64,000 bases of DNA, taken from NCBI GenBank assembly GCA_028561875.1, contig JAQQTI010000001.1:1-64000 (forward strand), read 5' to 3'. This DNA comes from Methanomassiliicoccaceae archaeon COG_1 (lineage in GTDB: Archaea; Thermoplasmatota; Thermoplasmata; Methanomassiliicoccales; Methanomethylophilaceae). Under the pieces are notes generated by a model. The model made no database searches, was not told the DNA's origin, and worked only from the letters and a program-made list of their open reading frames with translations. This document shows positions 1 to 9,097 of the stretch, piece by piece (the stretch's first letter is position 1; each line of letters begins with the position of its first letter). A program made the position numbers and the translations under genes.

Positions 1-341
1 CATCATCAGATTGGGAGCACCGATATCCTTCTCAATCGCCGCTTCCTTCGAACAGACGATATCGTATATCGTGCCCGGCCCGCCGTATTCCAGAGGAAGA
101 CGGATGACTGGGGAATAATCGATCATAATGGTGACATACTCGTGGGGATGCTCTCTGCATATCCTCGAGAGGTCTCTCCTCACCTGATTGTAGTTTATTA
201 TCCGCCCTTCCTGCCGAGGCTGCCGTTCCCTGCCAATATGGTGTTCGCCGCGATTCCCCTGGATTCAAGGAACGGCTGCAGCAGCCTCTCCGTGAACATC
301 TTCTCGGTGTGCCCTTCGCAGTAAATGTACAGCCTGTTCAC
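1..341 (-). pseudogene. DUF4276 family protein, frameshifted and cut by the window edge
   Basis: The product resembles DUF4276 (Toprim-like fold) proteins, which are usually encoded beside AAA ATPases. A GTG start at 341 overlaps the TGA of the upstream ATPase gene, indicating translational coupling. The first 47 residues hold the family-like opening RLYIYCEGHTEKMF and then stop at TAA (198-200). Directly after that point a different frame continues with family-like sequence (VRRDLSRICREHPHEY, then IDYSPVIRLPLEYGG) and stays open to base 1. The join therefore needs one indel near 195-205, either a real inactivating mutation or a base-calling error. The C-terminus lies outside the window. A role as nuclease partner of the ATPase is inference. 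Confidence 0.6.
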
Positions 342-1420
342 GGCTGTCCCCCGAAGACGTTCTTCTTCCACACGGCGCTCAGCGTGTATTCGTCCAGCCA
401 ATCCTTGAGCTTATCCGAAGACAGACGCGAATATTCGGAACCGTCCGAGGTCAGTCCGGCGACGATGATATCGTCGGCATCGAAGTTATCGAGGAGCTCG
501 GCAGACTGGGTGGATATTATCAGCTGCTTGTCTGCGGATACCCTGTGCACCAGCTCCGAGAATACCGAGATGGCGTACGGATGGAGGCCGAGTTCGGGTT
601 CGTCGAGTATGATTGCGGACGGCTGCAGCTCAGGAGGCTGCAGGAGCAGGACCGCCAGGCACATGAAGCGGACGGTCCCGTCGGACAGCTGGTTCGCACC
701 TAGTACCTCTTCCAATCCGGTCTGCTTCCATCTCAGACGTATTATCTCGTTGTTCTCCGGATTCGGCACCAGTACGAAATCCTCGAAATAAGGGGCCACC
801 ATCCTAATCGCGCGGACAATATCATCATATGAGTCTGTATAGGCATTCTCTATCATGTAGAGGAATGGTGCCAGATTAGACGCATCATGATGTAGGGAGA
901 CATCATCCGACAGCATCCCTGCCTGCTTCATCCCGGAAGAGGCCGTAGTGTCATGGAAATGGTACACCCTCCATCCCCTCTCCTCCAGCACGGGCTTGAC
1001 ATGAAGAGTTATGTTGTTGGGGACCCCTTTCTCATATTCGGATTCGAACCCGTAGGGAACCTCTCTCTGCACATTGCTCTGCACATCGTTCCATCCGTAG
1101 TATTCCCTACTGAATACGAGACTGCCGGAATCGTTGGGTACCAATTGGAATCCGTAGGAATTGCTGTCGAAAAAGAACTCCATCTCGATTCTCTTCGTCG
1201 TTTTCCCGCCGTACAGCAAAGAGGGCAGACCGGTCATCCCCACAGATCTTTGGAGGTTCTTGTCCAGTATGTTCTGCAGGAAGAACAGTGCGGATATGAA
1301 ATTGGACTTCCCGGAACCGTTGGGGCCGATCAGGATATTGATGCTGCCCAGGTCGACCGTGCAGTTCTTGATCGACCTGTAGCCACGGATCGTCACCTTC
1401 TTCAATCTGACATCGTGCAT
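338..1420 (-). CDS. AAA family ATPase (SMC/OLD-like, AAA_21 type)
   Basis: This 360-residue ABC/SMC-class ATPase starts with a typical segment (LKKVTIRGYRSIKNCTVDLG) followed by a Walker A motif, GPNGSGKSN. Near the C-terminus are the signature-like LSDGT and the Walker B motif IILDEPELGLHP. The ATG at 1420 is preferred because the upstream in-frame sequence has no family resemblance and a TATA-like box (minus AACATATATCC, about 1458-1468) lies just ahead. The stop overlaps the GTG start of the DUF4276 gene. ATPases of this class paired with Toprim-like nucleases occur in OLD-like and other anti-phage modules. Function here is unproven, and the partner gene appears frameshifted. Confidence 0.75.
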   Translation of the reverse strand: MHDVRLKKVTIRGYRSIKNCTVDLGSINILIGPNGSGKSNFISALFFLQNILDKNLQRSVGMTGLPSLLYGGKTTKRIEMEFFFDSNSYGFQLVPNDSGSLVFSREYYGWNDVQSNVQREVPYGFESEYEKGVPNNITLHVKPVLEERGWRVYHFHDTTASSGMKQAGMLSDDVSLHHDASNLAPFLYMIENAYTDSYDDIVRAIRMVAPYFEDFVLVPNPENNEIIRLRWKQTGLEEVLGANQLSDGTVRFMCLAVLLLQPPELQPSAIILDEPELGLHPYAISVFSELVHRVSADKQLIISTQSAELLDNFDADDIIVAGLTSDGSEYSRLSSDKLKDWLDEYTLSAVWKKNVFGGQP

Positions 1421-1972
1421 AGCATCAGCCCGGATGGAACAACATGGCATACCCGTTGCGGATATATGTTTTCTCAGTCGGCGGCTTAAGTAAGACCATG
1501 GTCTGCCTATGTCTGCCCTCATAAGATCACGCGGAGGAGGATGCGGTCCCTCGGACGATACCGTCGCGGAAGTACCGCAGTACCGGGCAACATCACGGCC
1601 GCAGAGAAATAGAAGGGGTGGAGGGTGTTCGAGGCAACGAGGGAGAACCGCGGATACCTGAGGACGATGAGAATACCGCCGACGCTCGAGGGGGTCAATG
1701 GGTGCCGGAGGGGCACCTACAATGAGCGGGAATTTCAGCCAGAGGAGGATCAACCCCGCGGATGCAGGGGATGCCTAAACGAGAACGGGATTCCGACTCC
1801 GGCATAAGGATGGGTTTCAGTGGATGCCTTGCAAACTTATCTCGTAAGTGTCAGACTTGGGTTCCAGAGAAAAATCTGCGATTCTTCATGTGCATCCATT
1901 TCATATGTAAGAAATGAGTGATTATAGGCAACGAGAAAACCAAGGTAAGTATGGAAATACCTGTTGGCGGGA
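1421..1972. other. Intergenic stretch without a recognisable gene
   Basis: About 550 bases separate the APC permease from the ATPase gene. The right part carries the likely ATPase promoter. A 60-codon frame on the plus strand at 1625-1807 has no recognisable domain. A small inverted repeat (ACTTA...TAAGT, about 1848-1862) lies downstream of the permease stop. Nothing else stands out. Confidence 0.5.
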
Positions 1973-3415
1973 TTAATCCTCGTCGATGTCGTATTCGATG
2001 TTCGCATTGTATTTCCCGAATTTTTTCCCGTATTTCAACATCGAATATGTGCATAATATGATGCCGAATAGGGACCACCCACCGAATAGCAGCCGTTCTT
2101 CGACCACAAGGGTGGCCCCCGTACCAGGTATTATGTACATAGTAATGAAAACGAACGTGAGGGCCAGGGCGACGCAACCGACGATTTTGGGGTACTTGAT
2201 CTTATATGGCCTTTCCAAGTCCGGCTCCTTTCTTCTGAGAACCAGGAAAGACAAAGCTACGATAAAATACGCGATGCAGCAGGCCAGGTTGCCTGCATCC
2301 ACCATCCAAACCAACGCTTTGCGACCAAGCATGGGGGACAGGACCGCAAGCAGGCCTATGATGAACAGGGCGTTGACGGGCGTATGGTGCTTCCCGAGCT
2401 TCCCTATTACAGGCGGAATCATATTATAACGGGCCATGGAGAACATGGCGCGGGATCCGCCGATCATGAAAGCGTTCCATGAGGTGATGATGCCACAAAG
2501 CCCGCCTATCAAAGCGACTTTTGACATGGCCTTGCTGTTGAACGCCCTCGTCATAGCATCGGCAGTGGTGATGCTGGATGAGGAATCGCTGGCCATAATG
2601 CCGTCATACCCCAGCACTGCGCCTACGGAAAGGACAATCAGCACATAGAATGCGATGGCGATGACGATTGACAGTAGGATTATACGGCCTATCTTCTTGG
2701 CGGGAATGTTCGTTTCCCCAGCCGCCTGCGGGATGACGTCGAAGCCGATGAAGAAGAACGGGGTCACCATGGCCACGAGAAAGGTGGCGCGCCAGATGCT
2801 GTCATCCTCCTTGAACATGAAGCCCGAGACGTTGTCCGCGCTCCCGTTGAACAGCGCCCCGGCCATCATGAGTACCCCCACGACCATAATCACTATCGTG
2901 AATACTGCTTGTACGCGGGCCGTTATCTTGGTATCGCGCATATTGATGTACGTGAGGCAGAAAGCCACCAGTGCCGAACTGATCAGCCAAGTCGCATAGA
3001 CGTCGAACTCCCCAATCGTATAAAGGTAGATTTGGAAGAAGTCCGGGTATATGTATTGAAATATCAACGGCAGGGTGCAGCTTTCGAAGCATACCACGCT
3101 GACGTAACCGAGTATGATGCACCAAGTGCACACGAAGGATGGTTTCGCACCGAGGGCCCTGATGCTGAAGATGTGCTCCCCTCCGCAATTGGGCATGGCG
3201 GTGGTGAGCTCGGCATAGGTCAGTCCGACGAATAGGATCATGAGGCCGCCGACGACGAACCCTATGGCGGCGCCGGCTATCCCCCCCTTGAGGGTCCATC
3301 CGCCGCTCGAAACGACCCATCCCCACCCGATCATCGCACCGAACGATATGACTAGGATGTCCCATCTGCCTAGAACCCGTTTCATTCCAGAATTCCTGTC
3401 GACCTCTCCGTTCAT
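1973..3415 (-). CDS. APC superfamily permease, candidate methylamine transporter
   Basis: A 480-residue integral membrane protein with about 12 hydrophobic segments. It starts with the APC-type first helix region (WDILVISFGAMIGWGWVV) and has the family's GGEHIFSIRALG segment after the second helix. The C-terminus is charged and cytoplasmic in character (KYNANIEYDIDED). It is the last gene of a leftward cluster, mtbB - TauE-like - mttB - this gene, 174 bases after mttB. In Methanosarcina, methylamine methyltransferase genes are accompanied by APC-type permeases (MtmP/MttP), so methylamine uptake is the likely role by context. An amino-acid substrate cannot be excluded. Confidence 0.8.
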   Translation of the reverse strand: MNGEVDRNSGMKRVLGRWDILVISFGAMIGWGWVVSSGGWTLKGGIAGAAIGFVVGGLMILFVGLTYAELTTAMPNCGGEHIFSIRALGAKPSFVCTWCIILGYVSVVCFESCTLPLIFQYIYPDFFQIYLYTIGEFDVYATWLISSALVAFCLTYINMRDTKITARVQAVFTIVIMVVGVLMMAGALFNGSADNVSGFMFKEDDSIWRATFLVAMVTPFFFIGFDVIPQAAGETNIPAKKIGRIILLSIVIAIAFYVLIVLSVGAVLGYDGIMASDSSSSITTADAMTRAFNSKAMSKVALIGGLCGIITSWNAFMIGGSRAMFSMARYNMIPPVIGKLGKHHTPVNALFIIGLLAVLSPMLGRKALVWMVDAGNLACCIAYFIVALSFLVLRRKEPDLERPYKIKYPKIVGCVALALTFVFITMYIIPGTGATLVVEERLLFGGWSLFGIILCTYSMLKYGKKFGKYNANIEYDIDED

Positions 3416-3499
3416 ATCAACCCTCTTACATCACTGATGGAACCGTGTTAAAGATCCGATTCGGGCCGATAACATGACCCAGAATGTCTGTTGGGGTTC

Positions 3500-3525
3500 G
3501 CTGGCCTCCGTTCCTGAGGGCCAGC
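3500..3525 (-). terminator. Hairpin between mttB and the APC permease
   Basis: A perfect 7-bp stem (GCTGGCC/GGCCAGC) with a 12-base loop lies downstream of the mttB stop and upstream of the permease start. There is no strong T-tract, so it may attenuate or process the transcript rather than end it. Confidence 0.35.
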
Positions 3526-3589
3526 CAATTATTGATACGAGCCAGCGTTTTGAACTGCCGCGATTTCCGTATTTGTCCTATTCGCCTCT

Positions 3590-5077
3590 TCAATCCTCGG
3601 CCGTATGGGAGGCGTCAATGTTCGCTTGCAACCTGCGGAACCTGTCGTCTGCCTTTTTGATCACGGCCTCGACCAGTCCGCGATTTGCGATCGGTTCCGT
3701 TTCATGGTTGTTCAGTATTTCGACGACCCGGTCGTGTGCGAGCTCGGCATCCGCTTTCGAACCTTCCTTTCTCCACGACTCGATCATGTGGCGGTCCAGC
3801 ACGAGCGGGCGCGAGGGCAGATCCACGTTAGAGAGGGTTTCCATCGTGGCCAGGAAATTGTTGCCTATGCCGACATCCCGTATGGATTCGTAGGCGATGG
3901 TCTTCGGATTGACCTCTACGCCCCCTTTCACGTACCTTATCATACCGATGATGTCGTTATCCAGGATCAGCTGCTCCATGCTGAACGACATGCCGAGTTC
4001 GAGCATGCCGCAACCGTACACGTTCGACGTCCCCACCATATGGGCAGGAAACGCGGTTATGGTCTTCTCGTGTCCGGATTGACAGCTGGGCGTTTTGGCA
4101 TCGGTCTAGGTGCCTGCAACCACACACGGCAAATGATAGTACTGTGCCAGCTGTGCAACGCATGCGCTTATCAGACCCAGTTCGGGCGAACCGACTGGCG
4201 CAGAATCGCAGTAGAAGTCGAAAGACGTGGTCGAACTCCCGTACATGACTGGGCATCCGCGGTTCGCCAGTTGCGCCAAAACCACTCCCGCAATGACTTC
4301 GGCGTTGTGGGTGACCAGCGTCCCCGCCAGGTATATGGGGGCAGACGCTGCGCCCATGGCCATGGACAGGACCATCACCGGCATGCCGTAGTCGTACGAG
4401 GAGGTGTAGATCTGCGCCGCCGCGTGATCGATCTGCAACGGCGACGACGGGCATCCGCATGGCATCATGAACGGTTTCTTGAAGGATTCCTCGGAATCGC
4501 CGGAATACACGGCATCCTCGTACTCCTTATAAAGGTCCATGTACTCCCACTCCGTATCTGGCCAGAACGGTTTGACGGTGTTTGATACGACAGCATCGAC
4601 TTCGCGTATGGTGCGGCAGCAACCGACCGTTGCATAATCCAATGCTGTAACCGGCTGACATATTTCGTCGACGTTATCGCAGGCGTCGACTATTTTGGAT
4701 ATATCCGCTACATCCTGCAACGTACTCTTGAGGATCTCGTACTTACCCGGACCGCGGTAATGGGTGGTCTTGACACCGATTCCGAAAGTACTGTAGTTTG
4801 TCTGGCTCCTGTCGCTAACCATCTTTAGGTCCTTCTTGCCGTTGCGGCTGTACAGCGTGAAGGAAGGAGGGCATTTCGACAGACAGCTGGCAACGAGTTC
4901 GGGCGGGAATTTTACGATCTTGGTCCTGTTGTCCACCTCGCACCCCGACTTTTTGCACAGCTCCCTTGCCCGGTCGTGATTGATCAATATCCCAGGATTC
5001 TGCAGGACCTGCAACGTCGCATGATGGATTTGATCCATCTCCTCTTTTGAAAGCACTTGCAATGCTGGCTGTTTCAC
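3590..5077 (-). CDS. mttB: Trimethylamine:corrinoid methyltransferase MttB with in-frame amber (Pyl)
   Basis: MttB transfers a methyl group from trimethylamine to its cognate corrinoid protein, the first step of methylamine methanogenesis. The frame runs 495 residues, the usual family length, when the TAG at 4106-4108 (codon 324) is read through. Sequence on both sides is MttB-like: YYHLPCVVAGT before it, TDAKTPSCQSGHEKT after it. Known MttB proteins carry pyrrolysine at the equivalent place. The ATG at 5077 has an adjacent GGAGG. The gene sits between a TauE-like permease and an APC permease. No pyl genes are in the window, so decoding machinery must be elsewhere. An automated caller would split it into two fragments. 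Confidence 0.95.
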
Positions 5078-5099
5078 TTCATTACCTCCGTCGAAGATG

Positions 5100-5125
5100 T
5101 TTTTCCAGCCTTCTGGCTGGAAAAA
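5100..5125 (-). terminator. Strong stem-loop between the TauE-like gene and mttB
   Basis: A perfect 11-bp stem (TTTTTCCAGCC/GGCTGGAAAAA) with a TTCT loop fills the short gap between the permease stop (5130) and the mttB start (5077). The T-run is inside the stem, not after it. It could be a terminator, or an mRNA processing or stability element setting mttB levels relative to upstream genes. Confidence 0.5.
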
Positions 5126-5129
5126 AGTT

Positions 5130-6107
5130 TCAACCGGTCGGTGCCCCGCCCTCTTTCATTATGTCCTCCTTCTCGTCATCCTCGTCGGAGGCCACTTTGT
5201 CTGCGGACTTGTTGATGCCCTGGTAAAGCATCAGCGAACCGACATAGGCTACAACAATCGCCACGAGTATCTTGAGCCAGTACATGGGTAGGCTGACAAG
5301 GAAGACCATCGCGATCGCCGGGCCGATGAGGCCGATTGTGTTGGTGAAGACCGCTATCTTGCGGTCGTACGTGGGCTTCTCGGACTTGATGGAATCCTGG
5401 CAGAACCTTATCGCAGCTACGGGAATGAGGTAAGCGCAGCATCCAAGCATGATCGGGTAAGCCACGAGGGGGTCCATGCCCAGCAAAGATACGGTGGCAA
5501 GCAGGGGAGCGTATATCCCGATACCGATCGTCATCAAGCCACCCATTACGAAACTGATTGCTATTATGAGTGCCAGCTTCCATCCGGTGAGCCCTATCTC
5601 TTCTCCGCCGAAGTTCATCATGCCGGCTATTCCGAGAATCAGAACCACGGCGACAACCAGCAGAGCCAAACCCATGGCGAGACGGGTCTTGTTGAGGTTG
5701 AGCTTGGTAATCAGCCGTGCGCCCAAGTATGCTCCAATGGCAGAAGCTGCGATACACCCCACGAGTGTTACGGTGTCCACTTCGACATTGGTTATGAAGT
5801 AGATCGACTCGATGCACGTGGCCATGACACATGCGACGTTCAAGGTTCCGGGTATGTATTTGTCACGAGTGACGTGGAAAATCTTGAAAGATGCCGTCAT
5901 CGGGGCGTAACAACCGATTCCGAGAGTGTCGAAAAACAAAGTAACAATGGCTATTAACGAGGCCTTGATCGATTTGACAATGCCCCCGACCTTCATTTCA
6001 ATCTTGAACTGCTTCTTATGGACATGGAAGTCGCGAATCATGTGGATGATTGCGACGGCCGTTATAAGGGCAATGCCGATGTTGATTATTAGCGCGACTG
6101 AATTCAT
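5130..6107 (-). CDS. TSUP (TauE/SafE) family permease
   Basis: A 325-residue membrane protein of the sulfite exporter TauE/SafE (TSUP) type, with about eight hydrophobic segments. The family's glycine-rich repeats appear twice: TLFFDTLGIGCYAPM near residue 60 and MGGLMTIGIGIYAPL near residue 190. A highly acidic tail ends the protein (SDEDDEKEDIMKEGG). It is placed between mtbB (50 bases upstream) and mttB (52 bases downstream) on the same strand, so it probably belongs to the methylamine operon. TSUP members move small anions or organosulfur compounds. A role in methylamine or methylthiol transport is inference from position only. Confidence 0.8.
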   Translation of the reverse strand: MNSVALIINIGIALITAVAIIHMIRDFHVHKKQFKIEMKVGGIVKSIKASLIAIVTLFFDTLGIGCYAPMTASFKIFHVTRDKYIPGTLNVACVMATCIESIYFITNVEVDTVTLVGCIAASAIGAYLGARLITKLNLNKTRLAMGLALLVVAVVLILGIAGMMNFGGEEIGLTGWKLALIIAISFVMGGLMTIGIGIYAPLLATVSLLGMDPLVAYPIMLGCCAYLIPVAAIRFCQDSIKSEKPTYDRKIAVFTNTIGLIGPAIAMVFLVSLPMYWLKILVAIVVAYVGSLMLYQGINKSADKVASDEDDEKEDIMKEGGAPTG

Positions 6108-6156
6108 TTTGTCCCCTTTCCCTATTGCATTTTTCGTTGCAATTCGATTTCTGACC

Positions 6157-7566
6157 TCAATATGCCTCCCTGAGCTGTTGGCGGAAGTGCTCGCAACTGT
6201 TGATCTTCAATCCCAACAGTTTTTCGATGTTCATCTTCGCCGCGATCCCTCTCGGCGCACCCGGCAAACCGGTCACGACGCCGATATCCAGATCCTGCCT
6301 CTTCTCCCTCATGACCTCCTCGTCACTGAGATCCAGAGGAGTGAGATCGAGCGTCTTGGCCACGTGTTCCTTGGCCTCGTTTATGTGCATGTTTTTGGCG
6401 AACTGCATCCTGGCGACGAGGTCGCCGGCAGTCCTGATGCCCCCCATTCCGGACGACTGGGCGTGAGGCATGGCCATTCCAGCGGGATCCCCCGCGCCGA
6501 CCTAGATGCCGTCAATGTTCGCAATTTCGATGAGAATCTTTCCGGCCCGGGTGACGCAGTCTGTCGGGGGAACTTCGCACATGGGCACTCCCCCAACACC
6601 CATGCCCAGATCGGCATGGACGGGTATCTCCGACTGCTTGACGCACTCCTTTATCATGGTCGCGGAACGCGCAACGTTCCATGCGAAACTCTTCGACGTG
6701 TTGGTGTTGACCACGGCGCCGAAATTGTTCGCCCCCGCCTCGGCAACAATCTTTACCTGGTCGTGGGGGAACATTCCTGCCACTATTTTGCCGTTGTATT
6801 CGATGCTCCCGTGGATGCCGAGGACGTTTTCCGCGGCCATGCCCACTGCGATGTATGCATGCGGGCAGGCCTTGCGATAAGCCTCCACGCCCATCAGCGT
6901 CCCGACAAATTCAACATCCCCGGCGGAAGCGGTGGTGTCGAAGTTGTATCCCTCGCAACCTGCGGAATCGAGGAGAGTGGTCACGTACTTTATGTCCCTG
7001 GCGAGGTGATTGGCCGCCGCCTCGGCTTGCTCCATGGCGAAATCGATCTTGAATTCCCTCATCAGGTCCGTCGGATTACCGTAAGGGCCATCGGGCGCGT
7101 AGTAAAGGCCCATGTTCGGCATGGCTCCATAGAGAAGCGGGACAATCGTCAGGGAGTTCATGTACTCCATCGCCTGCATCTCGTTGGCGATAATCGGTTT
7201 GATTGCCTTGAGACTGTAATCTGTCCACGCGAGTTCGAAAGTATCGTGCGCGAACGCCCTTTCGTGGAGGAGGATCGCCTCTAGACGACCCATGTCTATG
7301 CCGACGCCGCTTCCGCCGTTGTCCATCGTTATCTTGATCTGGCCGCCGTCGTTGGTGAGGATGACTTCCTCTCCCGGCTCCACCGCCACGTTCTTGCCTT
7401 TTTCAGATACGATGTCGGCGATTTTTTCCATTTCGTCTTCGGACAAAGATGGGACCCCGGCAGCATCGGCCGCATCCGCCATTCCCGCCTGGATGTCTTC
7501 GAGGATCTGCTCACGGGCCATGGAAACCCGGCGGCCGTCCCCCATCCTGGTTAATATTTCGGGCAT
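6157..7566 (-). CDS. mtbB: Dimethylamine:corrinoid methyltransferase MtbB with in-frame amber (Pyl)
   Basis: MtbB methylates a corrinoid protein from dimethylamine. The frame gives 469 residues, close to the known MtbB length, if the TAG at 6502-6504 (codon 355) is decoded. The amber follows [11 protein letters not shown] and is followed by [20 protein letters not shown], matching the known pyrrolysine site. Family features include [10 protein letters not shown] at the start, [25 protein letters not shown] and GAGANNFG-like segments. The start at 7566 has AAGGAGAG a few bases upstream. A TATA-like box (minus ATTAAATA, 7665-7672) gives a leader of roughly 75 nt. A palindrome at 7679-7694 lies just upstream of that box. 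It is the first gene of the leftward methylamine cluster. Confidence 0.96.
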
Positions 7567-7678
7567 TTTTCTCTCCTTCTGCCGAGAACTTCAGAACCTT
7601 GTGCGTACATCGTCGCAGGGTAGCACCGATATTCTCATTGCAATTGATTCAATTATTTTAGAAGTATTTAATCAATAA

Positions 7679-7694
7679 TTCGAACATATTCGAA
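7679..7694. promoter_or_regulatory. Palindromic operator candidate upstream of mtbB
   Basis: TTCGAACATATTCGAA lies centred about 18 bp upstream of the mtbB TATA-like box (7665-7672). It differs by one base from the perfect palindrome CGAACATGTTCG found before the corrinoid gene (62011-62024) and the MFS gene (63495-63506). The same intergenic region also serves the divergent gene at 7847, whose TATA-like AATTATATTA (about 7816-7825) predicts a leaderless message. A location upstream of the TATA box favours an activator. Confidence 0.55.
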
Positions 7695-7846
7695 ATAATA
7701 ATTATTGGTGCATTGAACAGAACGACGAATTGCTGCGACTGACCGCCTCTAGAAATGATTGTGCGACTGGTCGGTTGTTTTCCGCACGTTCTTCGCATCA
7801 TCTCAAAAAGAATGTAATTATATTAGATAGGTAAATAATAAACGAA

Positions 7847-8974
7847 ATGAAACCCGAAGGACTGGACTCTGCAAAAAACTACCAAAAAAAGATGACCATG
7901 TTCTGGACCGACAACTCCAAGACATATGGCAACTGGATAAGGGAACAGCTCCAGTCCCACATGAAAAATCCTGTCGAATACACCATCAAAAAACTCAGTC
8001 CGATGGGGAAGAAGCTGAGGATCCTCGACATAGGCGTGGGGGCGGGTTTTACGTCGGTGACCGCGGCGATGATGGGCCATGAGGTAGTCGGCATTGACAC
8101 TTGCGATGCGATGCTCGCCGAAGCGGCCAAAACAGCAGATGTGTTCGGCGTCGAGATATCTCTGGTCAAATGCGACGCCCACGACCTACACCCCGAGCTG
8201 GGGATGTTCGACATGGCCATTGCAGAGAACACCGTCTATAATCTGTGCTATCCGGAAAAAGCCCTGAAGTCGTGCTTGGCGCTCCTTAAACCTGGTGGAC
8301 GGTTCACTATGATTGAATTCGATTACTCCACCATGGACTTGCTAGTGGAGAAACACAGCAACGATATTTTTGACCACGTCGTATATTGGAGGAAGGGTTC
8401 CGGCTGGGATGTGGACAGCGGGTTCGATTACGAACCTCTGATTAAACTGCGCAACGAAACTTTGAAGAGGTCATGGACCCACCCCTGGGGCGTTTGGAGC
8501 CTGCTGAACGCCGGCCTTACCGGAGTAAGGGTGTCCCATCTCGAATCCGAATCATTCATGGATTCGAAACCGAACGACGATGCAATGAATCTCAGTCTTG
8601 TTTACGAGGGCACAAAGGGCGGGGAAATGAAGCGCTCCACCTGTGCCGATATACCTCTGGAAAGCCTCAAGGAAACGATGAACGACCTCGACGTGCACGT
8701 GTCTTCCACCATGGCCGCCCTTTCGCAACCCGATCGCCTGAAAATTGCGATGGCCCTACGCGTAGGTCCGTTGACGGCATCCGAAGTAGCGTATGTATCG
8801 AATCTCCCCCAGAATCTGGCATCGTATCATCTCAAATCGCTAAGGCATGCGGGGGTCGTGAATTCGGAGAAAAAAGGAAGGTCAATCATCTACAGCATAA
8901 CGGACACCGAATCCATGGACATCGTTTTTTCTGCCGCCAAGCGGTTACGCAACTGTTCAAACCACGGGGATTAA
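7847..8974 (+). CDS. SAM-dependent methyltransferase fused to an ArsR-type HTH
   Basis: A 375-residue protein with two domains. Residues about 40-200 are a class I methyltransferase with motif I LRILDIGVGAGF (DIGVGAG at 61-67), motif II VVGID and the post-motif LKPGGRFTMIEFD. Residues about 286-352 form an ArsR-like winged helix: LSQPDRLKIAMALRVGPLTA, then LPQNLASYHLKSLRHAGVV and the wing KGRSIIYSITD. The methyltransferase part most resembles Methyltransf_11 proteins with no assigned substrate. It is divergent from mtbB and shares its promoter region, so it may sense a metabolite (SAM or a methyl substrate) and regulate the methylamine operon. That role is inference. Confidence 0.85.
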   Translation: MKPEGLDSAKNYQKKMTMFWTDNSKTYGNWIREQLQSHMKNPVEYTIKKLSPMGKKLRILDIGVGAGFTSVTAAMMGHEVVGIDTCDAMLAEAAKTADVFGVEISLVKCDAHDLHPELGMFDMAIAENTVYNLCYPEKALKSCLALLKPGGRFTMIEFDYSTMDLLVEKHSNDIFDHVVYWRKGSGWDVDSGFDYEPLIKLRNETLKRSWTHPWGVWSLLNAGLTGVRVSHLESESFMDSKPNDDAMNLSLVYEGTKGGEMKRSTCADIPLESLKETMNDLDVHVSSTMAALSQPDRLKIAMALRVGPLTASEVAYVSNLPQNLASYHLKSLRHAGVVNSEKKGRSIIYSITDTESMDIVFSAAKRLRNCSNHGD

Positions 8975-9097
8975 CTAACTCAAACAGTAAAACAATTGTA
9001 AGAGTAATGTAGTACATTTTGGTTAGTAATTTATATTCACACTTGTTCTGAAAGAGCGACATCCGCTGGGCCGTCGCATCGCGGACCGAGGGGCCTG

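Noticed and set aside
1625-1807. 60-codon plus-strand frame in the intergenic region
   Set aside because: No domain, no ribosome site and no promoter-like sequence.
7734-7779. Direct repeat TGCGACTG at 7734-7741 and 7772-7779 in the mtbB intergenic region
   Set aside because: Only 8 bp with imperfect flanks and no match at other methyl promoters.
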